NCBI GenBank assembly: GCA_003988855.1 | Contig: QYAI01000218.1 | Location: forward strand, 21,763 to 85,762 | DNA length: 64,000 nucleotides | From: Arachnopeziza araneosa | Taxonomy: Eukaryota > Ascomycota > Leotiomycetes > Helotiales > Arachnopezizaceae | Direction: 5' to 3' | Shown here: piece after piece, positions 21,774 to 32,742 of the stretch | Layout of the letters: each line of letters starts with the position of its first letter | Numbering within the stretch: position 1 is the first letter of the stretch | Translations under genes and position numbers: made by a program | Notes under the pieces: generated by a model | Told to the model about the DNA's origin: nothing | The model's input: the letters and a program-made list of their open reading frames with translations, nothing else | Database searches by the model: none

Positions 21774-23992
21774 ATTGTCTTTAGCAGATATTGGAGGCTT
21801 TTGATCATATAGGAAGGGCTCCAACTGTTATGTATGAACTGACCTTGTAGATCAAAAGGCGGGGTTATCAAAGCCTGTCAGATAACAGCGGCAATCAAAC
21901 AGGGCACTTAGGTCACGGAGTCTTTTTAAACCTTTCGATAGTCTCTTACGGAGAAGGCTGAAACGTGGTGGCAGTTAGTCTGGAGCCCAACTTCCTGATT
22001 CTGGCGCTGGTGAGAGAGATCGGGGATGTTTCGGCGGCGGAATTGTAATACCGCCTCGATAGATGATTACTAATCAAGTGTTTTCCAAAACGTCAACACC
22101 TCTCACTTGCTCGCTTGCTCAGTGGCTTGATTGCGAGATCTTTCTGTCAGTCTGCTCTCTCCTTATCATGCTTGCTTTTGTCATTTTTTTGGTCTATCGG
22201 TAAGAAATCTATCCCGTCCAGAGTACGTTCCAAATTTCTCATTTGCTGTAAAGTCCACCTGTCCCTTGGTTTTTAAAGTAATGAGGCTTTAGCTACGGTT
22301 CGATTTCTGAAGTATAAATAAATCGAGCCTTTTTTGTTATATTTTCATGTTGTCAAGTAAACTTAATATTGTCAAATCTCGGAGCTTTCATTTGTCTATT
22401 TCCTGTTCTGGGCATCCTATCTTCCTATTCGCAATTTCATTCGGAATCTTGGAAGATGCAGCTGGCGTGCAGCCACGTGGAACCACTCGCTTAGGGAGAA
22501 TTGCGCATGACATTTCTGGTGCCCAAGCACAGCTTATTCTCAAGCCTGAAGCCAGCAAGCCCCAAAAGACCTCTTCGATTTTTCTCCAGATCGCAAAGAG
22601 CCCCTGTTTGTTACCCTCGTATAGGGATGTGATTCATTGAGCAATAATTCCTGGCTTTGTTCCTGGGTTCAAAGTCAATAAAAACTTGTTTGAAATTACC
22701 ATTACACATGTTACTCAGCTAAATAGATCACTGGTCATGAGTTTGGATGTAAGCTCATACAAGGCATCTGCTGTCTAATGAAGTACAATATGCAACTGTC
22801 AGGCTAAAGGACTTGGAATGTGTCGTTTTTATGTGACGCTGGCACAGCTACTATCGGTGATGTCTTTTCATTCTTCAGCGCGGAAGGCTAATTTACCTCT
22901 AGAATTTTGCCAATATACATCCGTGGGTATGACCCCAATCAAGGGGCTACGCAATCGTAAGTCCACTACTATTTTGGTCCTTTGGGCTCCTACCCATCAC
23001 ATTAGCTGTCCTTTTTATTCTGTGTTTCTATTAGACCAGCTTCGGGTAGGTTTGAATGGCTGCGACTTTTGTAGAGTCTCATGACTTGTAGAAATTACGT
23101 AAATCACAACCCCAGAAGATACTTCCACCTCGTTTGATGACCCACTATGACAATGCGCCTCTGTGGAAACGAGTTCTCGGTAAAGAGCCAGTAAGTACGT
23201 TTCGGCACCAAAACGTATATTCCGGCTTAGCATCTCACCAATCATGTTTCTTCATCGTCCAGCCTCTTTATGGGCATGCGCAAGTAGTCTGTCATTCTAA
23301 GCTGGCTCATTTTATTGGCGGTGAGGCATTGCAGATCTTCCAAATACTGGGCTCATCCTCACCTGAGGCAGCTCACATAAGCAGCCCTAGCGGCTTCCCA
23401 ATAATGGGTGCAGGAATTCTATGCGCATTGGCTAGGAAACGAAGCGCTGGATTTGATAGCAAAATCAAGATTCTGCGATTTGTGCTTAGATTATCCCTTC
23501 TAAACTAAAATTTTGCAGGAGAATCTACTCTCTATAGGTATCCAAAGAAGATATACACAGAGTATAAAATAGCCGCGAATCAGATAGGTTTGAGACTTAA
23601 AGTCGCAGATAGTGGTATTTGTAGCGAAGAGTTTGGAAATTTTGGCTCGTGCGCAGGAAACACTGCACTTACTGTTGGTCGGAGCAGCCAGTAAGCGTAG
23701 TGTAGCTTTAACTACAGCTGAAAGCCCACTTTATATCTTCAGCTGAGTAAACGCCGAATCGGATAACTAAAATCCTAAATCCTAATTTAGGCTAAGAGAA
23801 AACGCGGCCGACAGGTAGACATCAATCTCACAGCGCCAAGTGCTTTGTTAATTTTGAAGGACTCACCAGGTGCTGCTTCTGTGATATATAAATGATCCGC
23901 CCTACACTGCCTCATCATTTTCAAAGTCCTATCAACTATCCTTTGAATTGAATTCAATATCCTTCAAGTCCATCAATGTCACAGCTGTAACA
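21774..23992. other. Intergenic, 2.2 kb
   Basis: No supportable gene. Frames at 22347-22640, 22818-23084 and 23134-23508 have no motif, and no splice-consistent joins were found. The nitrilase promoter lies at the left end and the promoter of the 146-residue orphan at the right end. Confidence 0.45.
23885..23892 (+). promoter_or_regulatory. TATA box of the 146-residue orphan gene
   Basis: TATATAAA about 100 bp upstream of the ATG at 23993, followed by a pyrimidine-containing leader. Well placed for a core promoter. Confidence 0.45.
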
Positions 23993-24433
23993 ATGGCTAC
24001 TGTAGCAAACCAGATCGGCAACGTCAGCGCAGCTCTCGCGGAATATAATGAATTAGACCAAGCGGGGGACACTGAGGGAGCCAACCTAACCCTTGCCAAC
24101 AGCTGGACCACCATCGAATGGTGTCTCGGACAACTGGCTGAGAGCAAGGGCGTGCAAGTCGGCGGAGGAGCTCAAGACGACGGCTCCCACTCATATCATG
24201 AGAACCTCATTTCGGCTTTCTCACAGCCACCGTTGAATACCGCCTTCCCATCTCTGTCTTCGGGCCCGATTCAAGGGATTTTGTCGGATAGCAAGGTAGC
24301 GAGGAATATGTGGAGTAAACCAGGGCAGTTTAGCGATGAGGAGGTGGGAGCAGAGATGCATAGGATGGTTAATGGCTTCCCGCTCATCATCACCGCCTTG
24401 GAAGATGCAAGAAGAAGGGCTGGTATCGACTAA
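23993..24433 (+). CDS. Hypothetical protein, 146 aa
   Basis: I do not recognise a family. The single-exon product starts MATVANQIGNVSAALAEY and is predicted mainly helical, without signal peptide or membrane segment. It has one Cys, a Gly-rich turn (VGGGAQDDGSH) and a charged helical end (ALEDARRRAGID). The well-placed TATA box, an ATG with A at position -3 (ACAATGG context), even codon use and absence of stops argue that it is a real gene. The frame is also open upstream of the ATG as far as a TTG at 23948, but no ATG lies there. It converges on the large HET gene with 240 bp between stops. Confidence 0.6.
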   Translation: MATVANQIGNVSAALAEYNELDQAGDTEGANLTLANSWTTIEWCLGQLAESKGVQVGGGAQDDGSHSYHENLISAFSQPPLNTAFPSLSSGPIQGILSDSKVARNMWSKPGQFSDEEVGAEMHRMVNGFPLIITALEDARRRAGID

Positions 24434-24673
24434 GAGTTCTTGCAACAAACTAGTCGTCAAGGCGAGCCAGAGCTCAGTATTCTTTGTAACCAAACAATTA
24501 CGGTAGCTGCAACGAAACATGCTTTCCTTATAAAAGGACTCTAATTCATAAATAAAGCCTTCTCTCGAGGAATAACGTTGAGCATGGCACGCGAGACATA
24601 ACATCACTCAATAACCATTGCACTGTTGGCTCAGGTAGTCGGTTACAAGTTTTTTTTTGCTCTTATAAATAGT

Positions 24674-27196
24674 TTATTCAATGATATATTCTTGCACAGC
24701 TCCATCTATCCACAGTTGATCCCACTCAGCTGTGGAGTAGCCTCTTTCCTGAGGTGACATGGTGGTCATTTCCACCAATCCCACAATCTTCCATCTTATC
24801 GGCTCATCTGGCATCATATATTCCGAGCTCCTCAGAACCAGGTGGTGGAAGCAGCCCGGCACAAACACAAGTTGATCAAACCAATCCGCATCGCCAACCC
24901 TCAAAAACCCAACATTGCGGGTCCTCGTATCCCAGCTGTGCATTTCGTAACTATAAACCATTGTCATACCGCCTTCGTGGAGAAGCGCAGTTTCAAGAAG
25001 TATCAAACCCATGTTAAGACAATCTTTGATCAGATCGACTGAGGTCGAGATCATTTGCTTTTCATCCTCCCGGAGCTTGCAGAACGACCTTTGGCACATG
25101 ATGAGTCCAATGAGTTCCAAAGCACTTGCCAACATAACTTTCCATTTGCTAGGGAGAGCGAGCCCCTTTTCGAAAGCGCCATGCCATGGGGATGATTGTA
25201 GATAGTCTAGATGCTCTGGCCGCAAGACATGTACATCACCTCTGGACAATCCTGCAAGGTGCAGAGTTTTGCCACCGTTGGTGAATAAGAAGGAGTCTGA
25301 AGCCTGATCCTTCCTGTCTTGACTCGCGAAATCATAAGCCTGCCCACTAACTTCCCTTGTCCAATTCGGTACCCATGATGGCATCCTCTGGTCTTCATCC
25401 TCTCCACAATTCGCTGCATTGAGAAAGGCCAGTCTTCCGGTTTCTTTTGCCAAATACGATGCTATAGCAGTGAAGAAATCCACCCGATACAACTTTTCTC
25501 CTGATGCACTCGTCATAACCTTAATGATCTCCTTCTGCTCAGATGCAACAAATTCAGGCCGATTGATGGACCAAGACCTAATTCGAAGATTGTAAGACTG
25601 CATCCACAGCGAGCACATAAGAACGAAAACAAGGCTGACCACTTTTGTTGTGAAGCTAAGAATGCTCCATAACACACCCAAATGATTGATTATACTCTTG
25701 CGACCGTAAATACTGCTAATGCTTTCCGAATATCTGGCCGCCATGGGGACTTTGCTTGCTGTTGCACTTCCTGTGATGCCAAGCACGGCGTATATTCTAT
25801 CTCGATCGTCACTACATTTGAACTGACCAGCAGTCTTGAGTAGGACACGGTAAAGTTTGTGAGAGAAAGGAATCTTGTGGAAGCAATTTGCTTCATCAGG
25901 CACACCGGAGAAAATGTCCATAGCAGCTCGAAGAAGCACTTGACAGATATTTTCACTGGTGAAACCATCTCGATCTTCGAGTGGTGTGAAGCCAAAGCCT
26001 CTGACTGTATTTCTGAGGTTCTCACTCGATCTGAAGTTGTCTTCAAGCATTTTTTGTTCCCTATTTTCCGATAGGATATTGGCCTGAGCGGATGTAAAAT
26101 CTTCCAAGTTGCACGTGCTTTGGCCGCATTGTATCTGAACACGTCCAGTGGCCAGCGCTACTTCCTGAATAACCCACAGTCTCTCCCACCAGCCTCTTCT
26201 AGCTAGCTCACAGAGACCTGAGCTATACTCTCGAAAATCCTCCGCGGTACGCTGGTAGTACCAACTTAAATAAGTTCCTCGCCACCCACTTCGAACCAAA
26301 ATATAACGAAAGGCCGCACGAATCGTACGCTGGTGATCACAATCTGCTTTCTCCCGTGGTGAGGACCCAGCGCATGTAATTTCCTCTTCAAACTCATGAT
26401 ATCCACCCAACCACGCCACAGTGAGGGATGAATTGGCAAAAACCCACCCCATATGCTGGATCTGTATCGATTTTTCATGCTCGTTTCCTTGGTCGATACA
26501 CAAAGCATCAATCCACAATGTCCGAGCTTCATCTTCTCGTCGTAAGTACCGTAAAGCAAGCTCCAGGTTGGTCGTAACTGGGAACGTCTCGAAGTTCAAG
26601 AACTGTTTGTCTCCAGCGCTGAAATCCAACATGAAATGCCAAATCTTTGCTTCTAAAATCTCAACCAGAAGCTTGATCGCGTTCATGAACAAATCCCGAA
26701 GGGCATCGCCGCATAGAATGCACAGAAATAGCACAAGCATGTCACGAGAAATGAGTGACGGTATGCATCGCGGCATCAACCTCAGAGGAGAGGATTGAAG
26801 GAGACACCAGAGTAGGTAACTTCCAAGAATCCAACCAAAAATCCGCGAAGCGACGACATGCCGCTTCCCAACCTCTTCTAAGAAATTGGATGTTTTTACA
26901 GAGAAAAGAGTTGCTTCTTCAGGAAATGCTTTGGCCAGCTTTCCTGACACAGGCTCAGATGACGGCTCAAAACGTGCCACTCGAATTGGCTTTGAAATTG
27001 ACTCATCACCCCATTGGTAAGAAAGCGCTTCATACCGCGTCTTGACTTTGAACGACCGTGTTTCCAAGACGCATTGGATTTCGTCGAGAAATTTCCCAGG
27101 GAGAAGGTGTACGACCCGGTATTCCGATTCCGAGATTGGCTTGTATAAGCGTTCTCGGACATCACCCCGATCACAGTCTCGGGTATCACAGTCCAT
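24674..27196 (-). CDS. HET-domain protein 2 with membrane segments inserted in the HET domain
   Basis: An 840-residue, single-exon protein. HET signatures are present in order: YEALSYQWGD (about 55-64), TLWIDALCIDQ (226-236), WWERLWVIQEVALATG, then CSDDRDRIYAVLGI. Unusually, about 160 residues separate the first two signatures, against roughly 35 in HET protein 1 of this window. This insert contains two hydrophobic stretches (about 116-134 and 152-170). A third stretch (LWSILSFTTKVVSLVFVLMCSLW) lies after the domain. The protein may therefore sit at a membrane; topology is inferred. The open frame begins with TTG at 27277, and the first ATG is at 27196. HET proteins act in strain recognition and cell death; partner unknown. 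No internal stop or shift is visible. Confidence 0.85.
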   Translation of the reverse strand: MDCDTRDCDRGDVRERLYKPISESEYRVVHLLPGKFLDEIQCVLETRSFKVKTRYEALSYQWGDESISKPIRVARFEPSSEPVSGKLAKAFPEEATLFSVKTSNFLEEVGKRHVVASRIFGWILGSYLLWCLLQSSPLRLMPRCIPSLISRDMLVLFLCILCGDALRDLFMNAIKLLVEILEAKIWHFMLDFSAGDKQFLNFETFPVTTNLELALRYLRREDEARTLWIDALCIDQGNEHEKSIQIQHMGWVFANSSLTVAWLGGYHEFEEEITCAGSSPREKADCDHQRTIRAAFRYILVRSGWRGTYLSWYYQRTAEDFREYSSGLCELARRGWWERLWVIQEVALATGRVQIQCGQSTCNLEDFTSAQANILSENREQKMLEDNFRSSENLRNTVRGFGFTPLEDRDGFTSENICQVLLRAAMDIFSGVPDEANCFHKIPFSHKLYRVLLKTAGQFKCSDDRDRIYAVLGITGSATASKVPMAARYSESISSIYGRKSIINHLGVLWSILSFTTKVVSLVFVLMCSLWMQSYNLRIRSWSINRPEFVASEQKEIIKVMTSASGEKLYRVDFFTAIASYLAKETGRLAFLNAANCGEDEDQRMPSWVPNWTREVSGQAYDFASQDRKDQASDSFLFTNGGKTLHLAGLSRGDVHVLRPEHLDYLQSSPWHGAFEKGLALPSKWKVMLASALELIGLIMCQRSFCKLREDEKQMISTSVDLIKDCLNMGLILLETALLHEGGMTMVYSYEMHSWDTRTRNVGFLRVGDADWFDQLVFVPGCFHHLVLRSSEYMMPDEPIRWKIVGLVEMTTMSPQERGYSTAEWDQLWIDGAVQEYIIE

Positions 27197-28404
27197 CGTA
27201 CATGAAGCTACCGTCGGGAAGGTGCCATTGTCGTTCAAGATTGGGAACCGAACTGCGAACTGACATGGGCATTCCAAATTTCTTATGTTTGGAGGTTTGT
27301 TTATTTAGTGGCGGTGTGACAGCGCATATCGCGACTTGTGGCTGGCTCGGGCCGCCTCCGTTGACGCCAGCCTCCCAACTGTAATCAAATATTTCGTTTT
27401 TTTAATGAATTAAATATCCAAATTTACTCGATAAATTGATATCTACTCCCTACTCCTACTCACTCTCCCACGTACTAGAGGTTCAAATTTTCAAAAATCC
27501 TTCCATTAATTCATCTTCCTAGCTTACTTTTCAATGTTGTGATTTCGTGCGAGTTGTGCAGGCGAATGGCGGTGTATAAAATAGTGGTGCAAAATTTTCA
27601 GGGGCACAATTCAGATGCTTGCGCTTTCTTGGTATCAATGGTTTCCCATGTAAAACTCATAATATAACCATATGGTGAGGAGATGTGGGCATCCTATCTA
27701 CCATGTAGAAGGAGGTCAGCATACAGAGCCAGCAAGTAGCGTATCACGTGGGTAGCATTTCATGCTACAGTTGATTAAACTTGGCGAACGTATAATATCA
27801 TACAAGTCTATTTTACAAATAAAAAAGATGCAGTGTTTATTTGGTATCTTAAAAAAAAGGGAGGGGGCTTCTGATAGCGGATCGTATTCTGGTGTCACGT
27901 GCGATAGCCTCAATCGACGCCTTCCGCGGTAAGATCTTTGATGAAAGCGTGTGTGAAAGCTTCACAAGTACTCTAGCACCATAAACTTCCCACAGAATTC
28001 TCTAGGTCGACCATTTCCACCCCTCCGCTATTACCCGAAGCATCGAGTAAATCTACGCCAGTTCTAAAGCGTCAAATTAAAACGAGCGACAATCATTTGC
28101 CATATTATCAAATCAAAAACAGAGCACTTATAATTGTTGTTCTCCCACTTTTCTACTATTAAGATTTTTGTTGATGAATTAAAATCAATCTGCATTGAGA
28201 ATCAGGCAGCTATCGCAATACCCCGAGTGAAATATCTATTCCTGCACCTGCAGATAGCTCTCCACCGCAACCCCTAAGACTTCGTAGAAAATAAATCGTC
28301 TTTCATCCATAACTTGGAACCCATTTTTGGGCTAGTTCTATTTTATTCCTGCTATCCACTCGTATCAGTACCAGTTCCAGTAAGGAACGTCACCACCTCT
28401 CCCT
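27197..28404. other. Intergenic, 1.2 kb
   Basis: Promoter side of HET gene 2 and 3' side of the cysteine-module gene. No gene seen. CACGTG cores occur near 27746 and 27897. Confidence 0.45.
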
Positions 28405-29138
28405 TCATGTTGACCATTTGCCTCTCCCGCCTTTGTTTCTCTTCCCAGAGATCATCACTGCACAACAACTAGGCCATAGCTAGGCGATGAAATCAATTAG
28501 CTCAAGGCGGTTAAGTTTGAGTTAATCTCCGCTCCCCTCAAATAGCCACTTCAAACTTGAAGAAGAAAGGTCGGAAAGACTTACTGCTTCATCTTCACAT
28601 CCAGTACCCGTGTGACGACACTCGCTAACGCAAGTCCTACAAGTATTATTGCAGCAATATTCATCAATGATAACTTGCCTCTCTTCTAGTTCTTCAACCA
28701 GGTTCTTGGAGTTCTCAGTAACCTCGCTGATATGTTGTGTTTGTCCAGGTTGATATTTTTCAACTTCCTTTGGCTTTACAGAAAATGGAGTCTCAATTGC
28801 AACGATTTCGCCTTGTTGGTTATGGTATTGAATTTCTTTGCTACTGGAGGCTGCTGATACCATCACAGCGCAGCAGCTAGGATAGAACTAGAATGTTAGC
28901 TAGCGGGATGTCTTTTGATATCCAGGTGGCGATTGTGCCTTACCCAGTCGCAGCTCTCTGTGCTGCTGCATGGGTAACCACAGTGATTGCAGCCGTTGGT
29001 ACAGCATAGTTGCTCCACAATGACTTGGCGATCGGAATGGGCGAGAGAGTGGTCAGAGGTCGGGGCTGCGGAAGTGAGGAGGCTAAAGGTACTAATAACC
29101 AAGACGATACCGACGCAAAAGAAGTTGAGCAGTTGCAT
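28405..29138 (-). CDS. Secreted protein with two copies of an eight-cysteine module
   Basis: A 190-residue product with a signal peptide (MQLLNFFCVGIVLVISTFSLLTSA). Three exons (28944-29138, 28585-28887, 28479-28405) join in phase 0 through introns GTAAGG...TTCTAG, with a GCTAAC branch, and GTAAGT...CCTAG. Two modules are clear. Module 1 has Cys 45, 46, 50, 53, 57, 63, 70, 71 and module 2 has Cys 143, 144, 148, 151, 155, 162, 171, 172. Both start RQVI, share CC-x3-C-x2-C-x3-C, and end PSCCAVM(V/I)S, and each is split by an intron at the same place just before the PSCC exon part. A 60-residue Glu/Gln/Lys-rich spacer separates them. The function is unknown; a secreted, disulfide-rich defence, host-interaction or signalling peptide is plausible. 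I recognise no named family. Confidence 0.75.
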
Positions 29139-30659
29139 GTTTGTTGTTTCAGTGGCAATATGATAAGATAGATTCAATTTCTATATGGATTATCAATAGC
29201 GTTATTAGGTTGAGATTAAGGTAGGCTGTAGTGGGATGAGTGTAGCTGGGAGCCCTGGGATGTTATGGTTGTAATAGGGAAGAGGAAATATCGTAGTTGA
29301 AAGACTTGGTGTTTGAAGAGAGGTTGTAATTGCGTGGAAATGGAAGTCAAGGACGAGGCTCAAGGTTGAAGAAAAGAAGACGGTCATTTACAAAATACTA
29401 GTGTAACGGCACAAGCACGAACACTGCTGCGAGAGGTATGTGGGAGTACCCCGAATGTAGTCTGAATATGTTCCTACTTATAGGCTAGCTACGAAGGAAA
29501 AGAAAAAGTTAAGAAGAGAAGGAACTCTCTCTGGAAGGGTCCATTCCAAGTCCACCCTGAACCTATTCAGGGGTCATCACGTGAGCAGCACGTGGTCAGA
29601 ACTGATGCGGGTTCTTACAACTAGAGAATTTAAGAGAAATTAAATTGGTCCTAAGATATAATACCTTTCAAGCAGAGAACTAATCTACTTAACGCACAGG
29701 GAAGAGATGGAACGTGATGCTGTAATTGGGAAATCTGGATAAGATGAGATCGAAACGCCTCTTGTATATTTCGACTACATTTTCTGCTGCAGCCTACTCA
29801 GTTCTGCAAGTTTACGGTGTTTAAAATTTGTTGGTCCAGAAAGATTTCAAAAAATTTGAGTTCACTAGTAGCTGTAAAACCCATGATTTTCATCCTGAGG
29901 TTAAAGAATGTGGATGCTCCCCTTGCCGCAGCGAAGGGCAGATCTCCACGACGAGCTCCTCAATAGTATCAGGTCGTATCGTATACTCTAAGCATCCATC
30001 TTCTCTCATTAGAAGACGTCTCTTCTACTTTGAAGTCAAATTAAAATAGTGCACTTCATCCCTATAAATTGAAACAACAAAAACACTTTAGCATTCGAAA
30101 CTTCGCTCAGACTCTATTGCGGTTAGCAGATGCTACCTCTTCAACTCCTGACTAAATCTCTTGAAAGTTAGCGTGATGTTTCAAATAAGTCTTTAGATCG
30201 CAACCAAGTAGAATTTTCTACTTTAGCTTAGGAGCTCCTACCCACCTCCGTCTCGTTTAAATACGAGTTTTGGGCTTTGCTAGCCATATCTGGACAAACA
30301 ACTCTCTTGCGTGAAAATTATCTTAAAGAGTCCTTAATATATTATATTCACGGATGTTTACAGAAAAAGCAAGTTCAATCTCATCATTAAGTGTCACGTT
30401 ATCGATTTCAACTCTCAATGACGTTATCTTAATTCTCACAATCCCTTTGAAAACATAGACCAAATCTCAAGCAGCTTCAACATAAGTTGCCTGTAATCAC
30501 AAACTCTTGAGTATATCTCTGAGTTTCAGTAACACTCAAAGGCTTCCGCATTAATATCAATTATAATTATGAATTTTTAGATCCACACAAATTTGCCTGT
30601 GGGGCAGTCGGAAATATCAAAGTATTTGAATTTTTTTTTTATTTGCCAGATTGAATACA
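29139..30659. other. Intergenic, 1.5 kb
   Basis: Contains the promoter of the cysteine-module gene and the 3' flank of the cupin gene. No gene supported. A pair of CACGTG sites lies at 29578-29594. Confidence 0.45.
29578..29594. promoter_or_regulatory. Pair of CACGTG sites one helical turn apart
   Basis: CACGTG at 29578-29583 and 29589-29594, 11 bp apart, about 440 bp upstream of the cysteine-module gene start. The spacing would place two bHLH dimers on the same face of the helix. Function is inferred. Confidence 0.3.
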
Positions 30660-31491
30660 TTAGTACTTAATACCACATCTGTCCAAGCATTCTTTCGCCC
30701 CGAGAGCAAATGCCGGCGGTATGGTGGTCACGAATTGAGCAATGTTAGTGTGGTCTAAGAAACTTGGGAAACCTAAATCCGCATCCACGACATCGGGATT
30801 AACACCAAAGAAATTCTGCGCTGTCCGACTCAACCCAGGCTGAAGAATAAAATAATTAGCATTTGACATCTCAAGAAAGGTTCAAAAGCAATGAGAAAAA
30901 AATATTGATGAAACTCACATCCTCACTACTGAAAGCAGCTATGAACACTGCTGGTTCACAATTGTCGTTGAACTCGTAATGAATGCTACCCATGGGGAAG
31001 ATCGCTCCTTCATACAAATCGATCACGGTTGTCAATTCTGTATTTTCTCCTTCTTCTTGAATGAATCCTGTCTTGATATTGTTCCCGGATGCAATGATCA
31101 AGAACTCCGTAGCACGAGGATGGGTGTGAGGTGTGTTCATTCCGCAGGGATTTAGAAATCCCACAGAGGCAGCGACTCCGAGGCCAATCAGGGCAGGGAA
31201 ATTCTTTCGATTTGCCAAGACTCCTGATCCACCACGTCCGGTTCCTCCACCGGGGTTAGGATTAGCATTGAGGTTGAAATTGTACTTAAACCACTGGTCG
31301 GATGGACCTTGTGCTTTGAGGATGCTGAATCGATCAGCGACTGTGGGGGCGAGTTCTAACTCCTGAGTTAAGGTCTTGTTATATGCGGGATTGGTGTCGT
31401 TGCTTGACTGCCTTGATTGAAGTGGAAGAGTAGCACCAAAAGTGAGTGCTGCGAAGCTGAGAGTTTGCACAAAGAGTAGAGGAGCATGCAT
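30660..31491 (-). CDS. Secreted germin-like cupin (spherulin-type)
   Basis: A 250-residue extracellular protein with a signal peptide (MHAPLLFVQTLSFAALTFGA). Both germin motifs are present: PHTHPRATEF with metal ligands His122, His124 and Glu129, and GAIFPMGSIHYEFNDN with the fourth ligand His171. Relatives bind Mn and include oxalate oxidases, superoxide dismutase-like germins and slime-mould spherulins; fungal members are mostly uncharacterised. Two exons (30919-31491 and 30660-30839) are joined across a 79-bp intron (GTGAGT donor, TGCTAAT branch, TTCAG acceptor), giving SSEDPGLSRTAQNFFG. A Gly/Asn-rich linker (residues 74-90) precedes the barrel. The start is the ATG at the signal peptide; the frame is open further upstream without purpose. 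Confidence 0.92.
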
Positions 31492-32742
31492 CTTGTAGAG
31501 TATATCGGAGACAAAAAGTACCAATTCAGGATGGATGAGAAATTCAGAGCAGCGCTCACATTTTATAATTTGGCCGGAGAGATCGCAGGAACGAATCCAT
31601 GGTTTGTTCGTAAAGATCTGCAAGGCTAGATGCTTTGCTAGCTTGCCATCCCGACGCATCTAGGTACTATGAGGCATCTTGGGGCAGTAGAAATTTTACG
31701 TGAAATAGCCCCGCTATCTGCATCATCCTTGGTCGAGTACGAGATCCACATCGATGGTAATGGGGCTGACTTTCAGCGCCAAACCGAGCTACAAGATTGG
31801 TGATTAAATCAGCCACGGATGCGCGTTAAGTCTAAGCGCTTATCCGCTAAAGCTTTTGGGATCGTGCTTACTGTGCATTGCACAAGGGAAGACGGGTTCT
31901 CGGGATCCCCATGCGGCGCAGTGCAGAATGCAAGTTTTCCTGATTTTTTGCATTGCATTGAGTGGTCAACGAGCGAGTGAGAAAACCTTATTGGAAAATG
32001 GGGAATCCCGAAAACCCCGAGTACCTGTAGAACTCATAAGACTTTCGGCCAACATGTAAAGCGAACCGCAGAATTCCATCCCAAAAATCTTAAGGGGAGG
32101 AGCTGGCGATGCATAAGCCACTAAGCACTCAATTAGCCAGGTACAGGAGCTCGAAGTATTGCGAGATTCCTTGAAAGGATTGAACCTTGTCAAATCCTGC
32201 AAGTTTATAGCAATAGTAGCTTTTTTGGTGTAAGGAAATGCTCTAATTGCGGTGTGCTAGGAGTGCATGCATGGTTTGCATCCCAGCAACCAGATGCATA
32301 CTATGCTCTTTAGCTGTCTAAATTCTAGGACGTCTTCTTGTCTACCAATATTGATTACATTCTCAGCCACACTGATCTTCCATTCTCTGAACAGTGTTGC
32401 ATATCAAGTCGTTACGAATAAAGCTTTCGTAATTCCAAGGCTGTATTATATAATTACAGCCTGATAGGAAATTTTAAATAATAGGAGACTCGAATCGAAA
32501 ATCAAGAAGACATAAGTGATCAGATAAATGCAATGATATTGGTTTTTAATATCACTCACACTAAAGTCATTGACTGGCATTCCAGAGAGGGCAATTGAGT
32601 ATATACTTAATACCTTTGCTTTAGCTTGCTTGAAGGGCAACAGATCCAATAAATATGGAGATAAGGATGACATGAAAAGCGAAAGCTATTTTTGTGATGA
32701 AGAGTCAAGGGGTTGGACTCTAGACACACATCAAAACTCAAA
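31492..32742. other. Intergenic, 1.25 kb
   Basis: No supportable gene. Short frames at 31856-32059 and 32267-32464 have no motif. Confidence 0.5.

Noticed and set aside
22347..23508. Three plus-strand open frames of 88-124 codons
   Set aside because: No motif or splice-consistent joining; composition is not protein-like enough.
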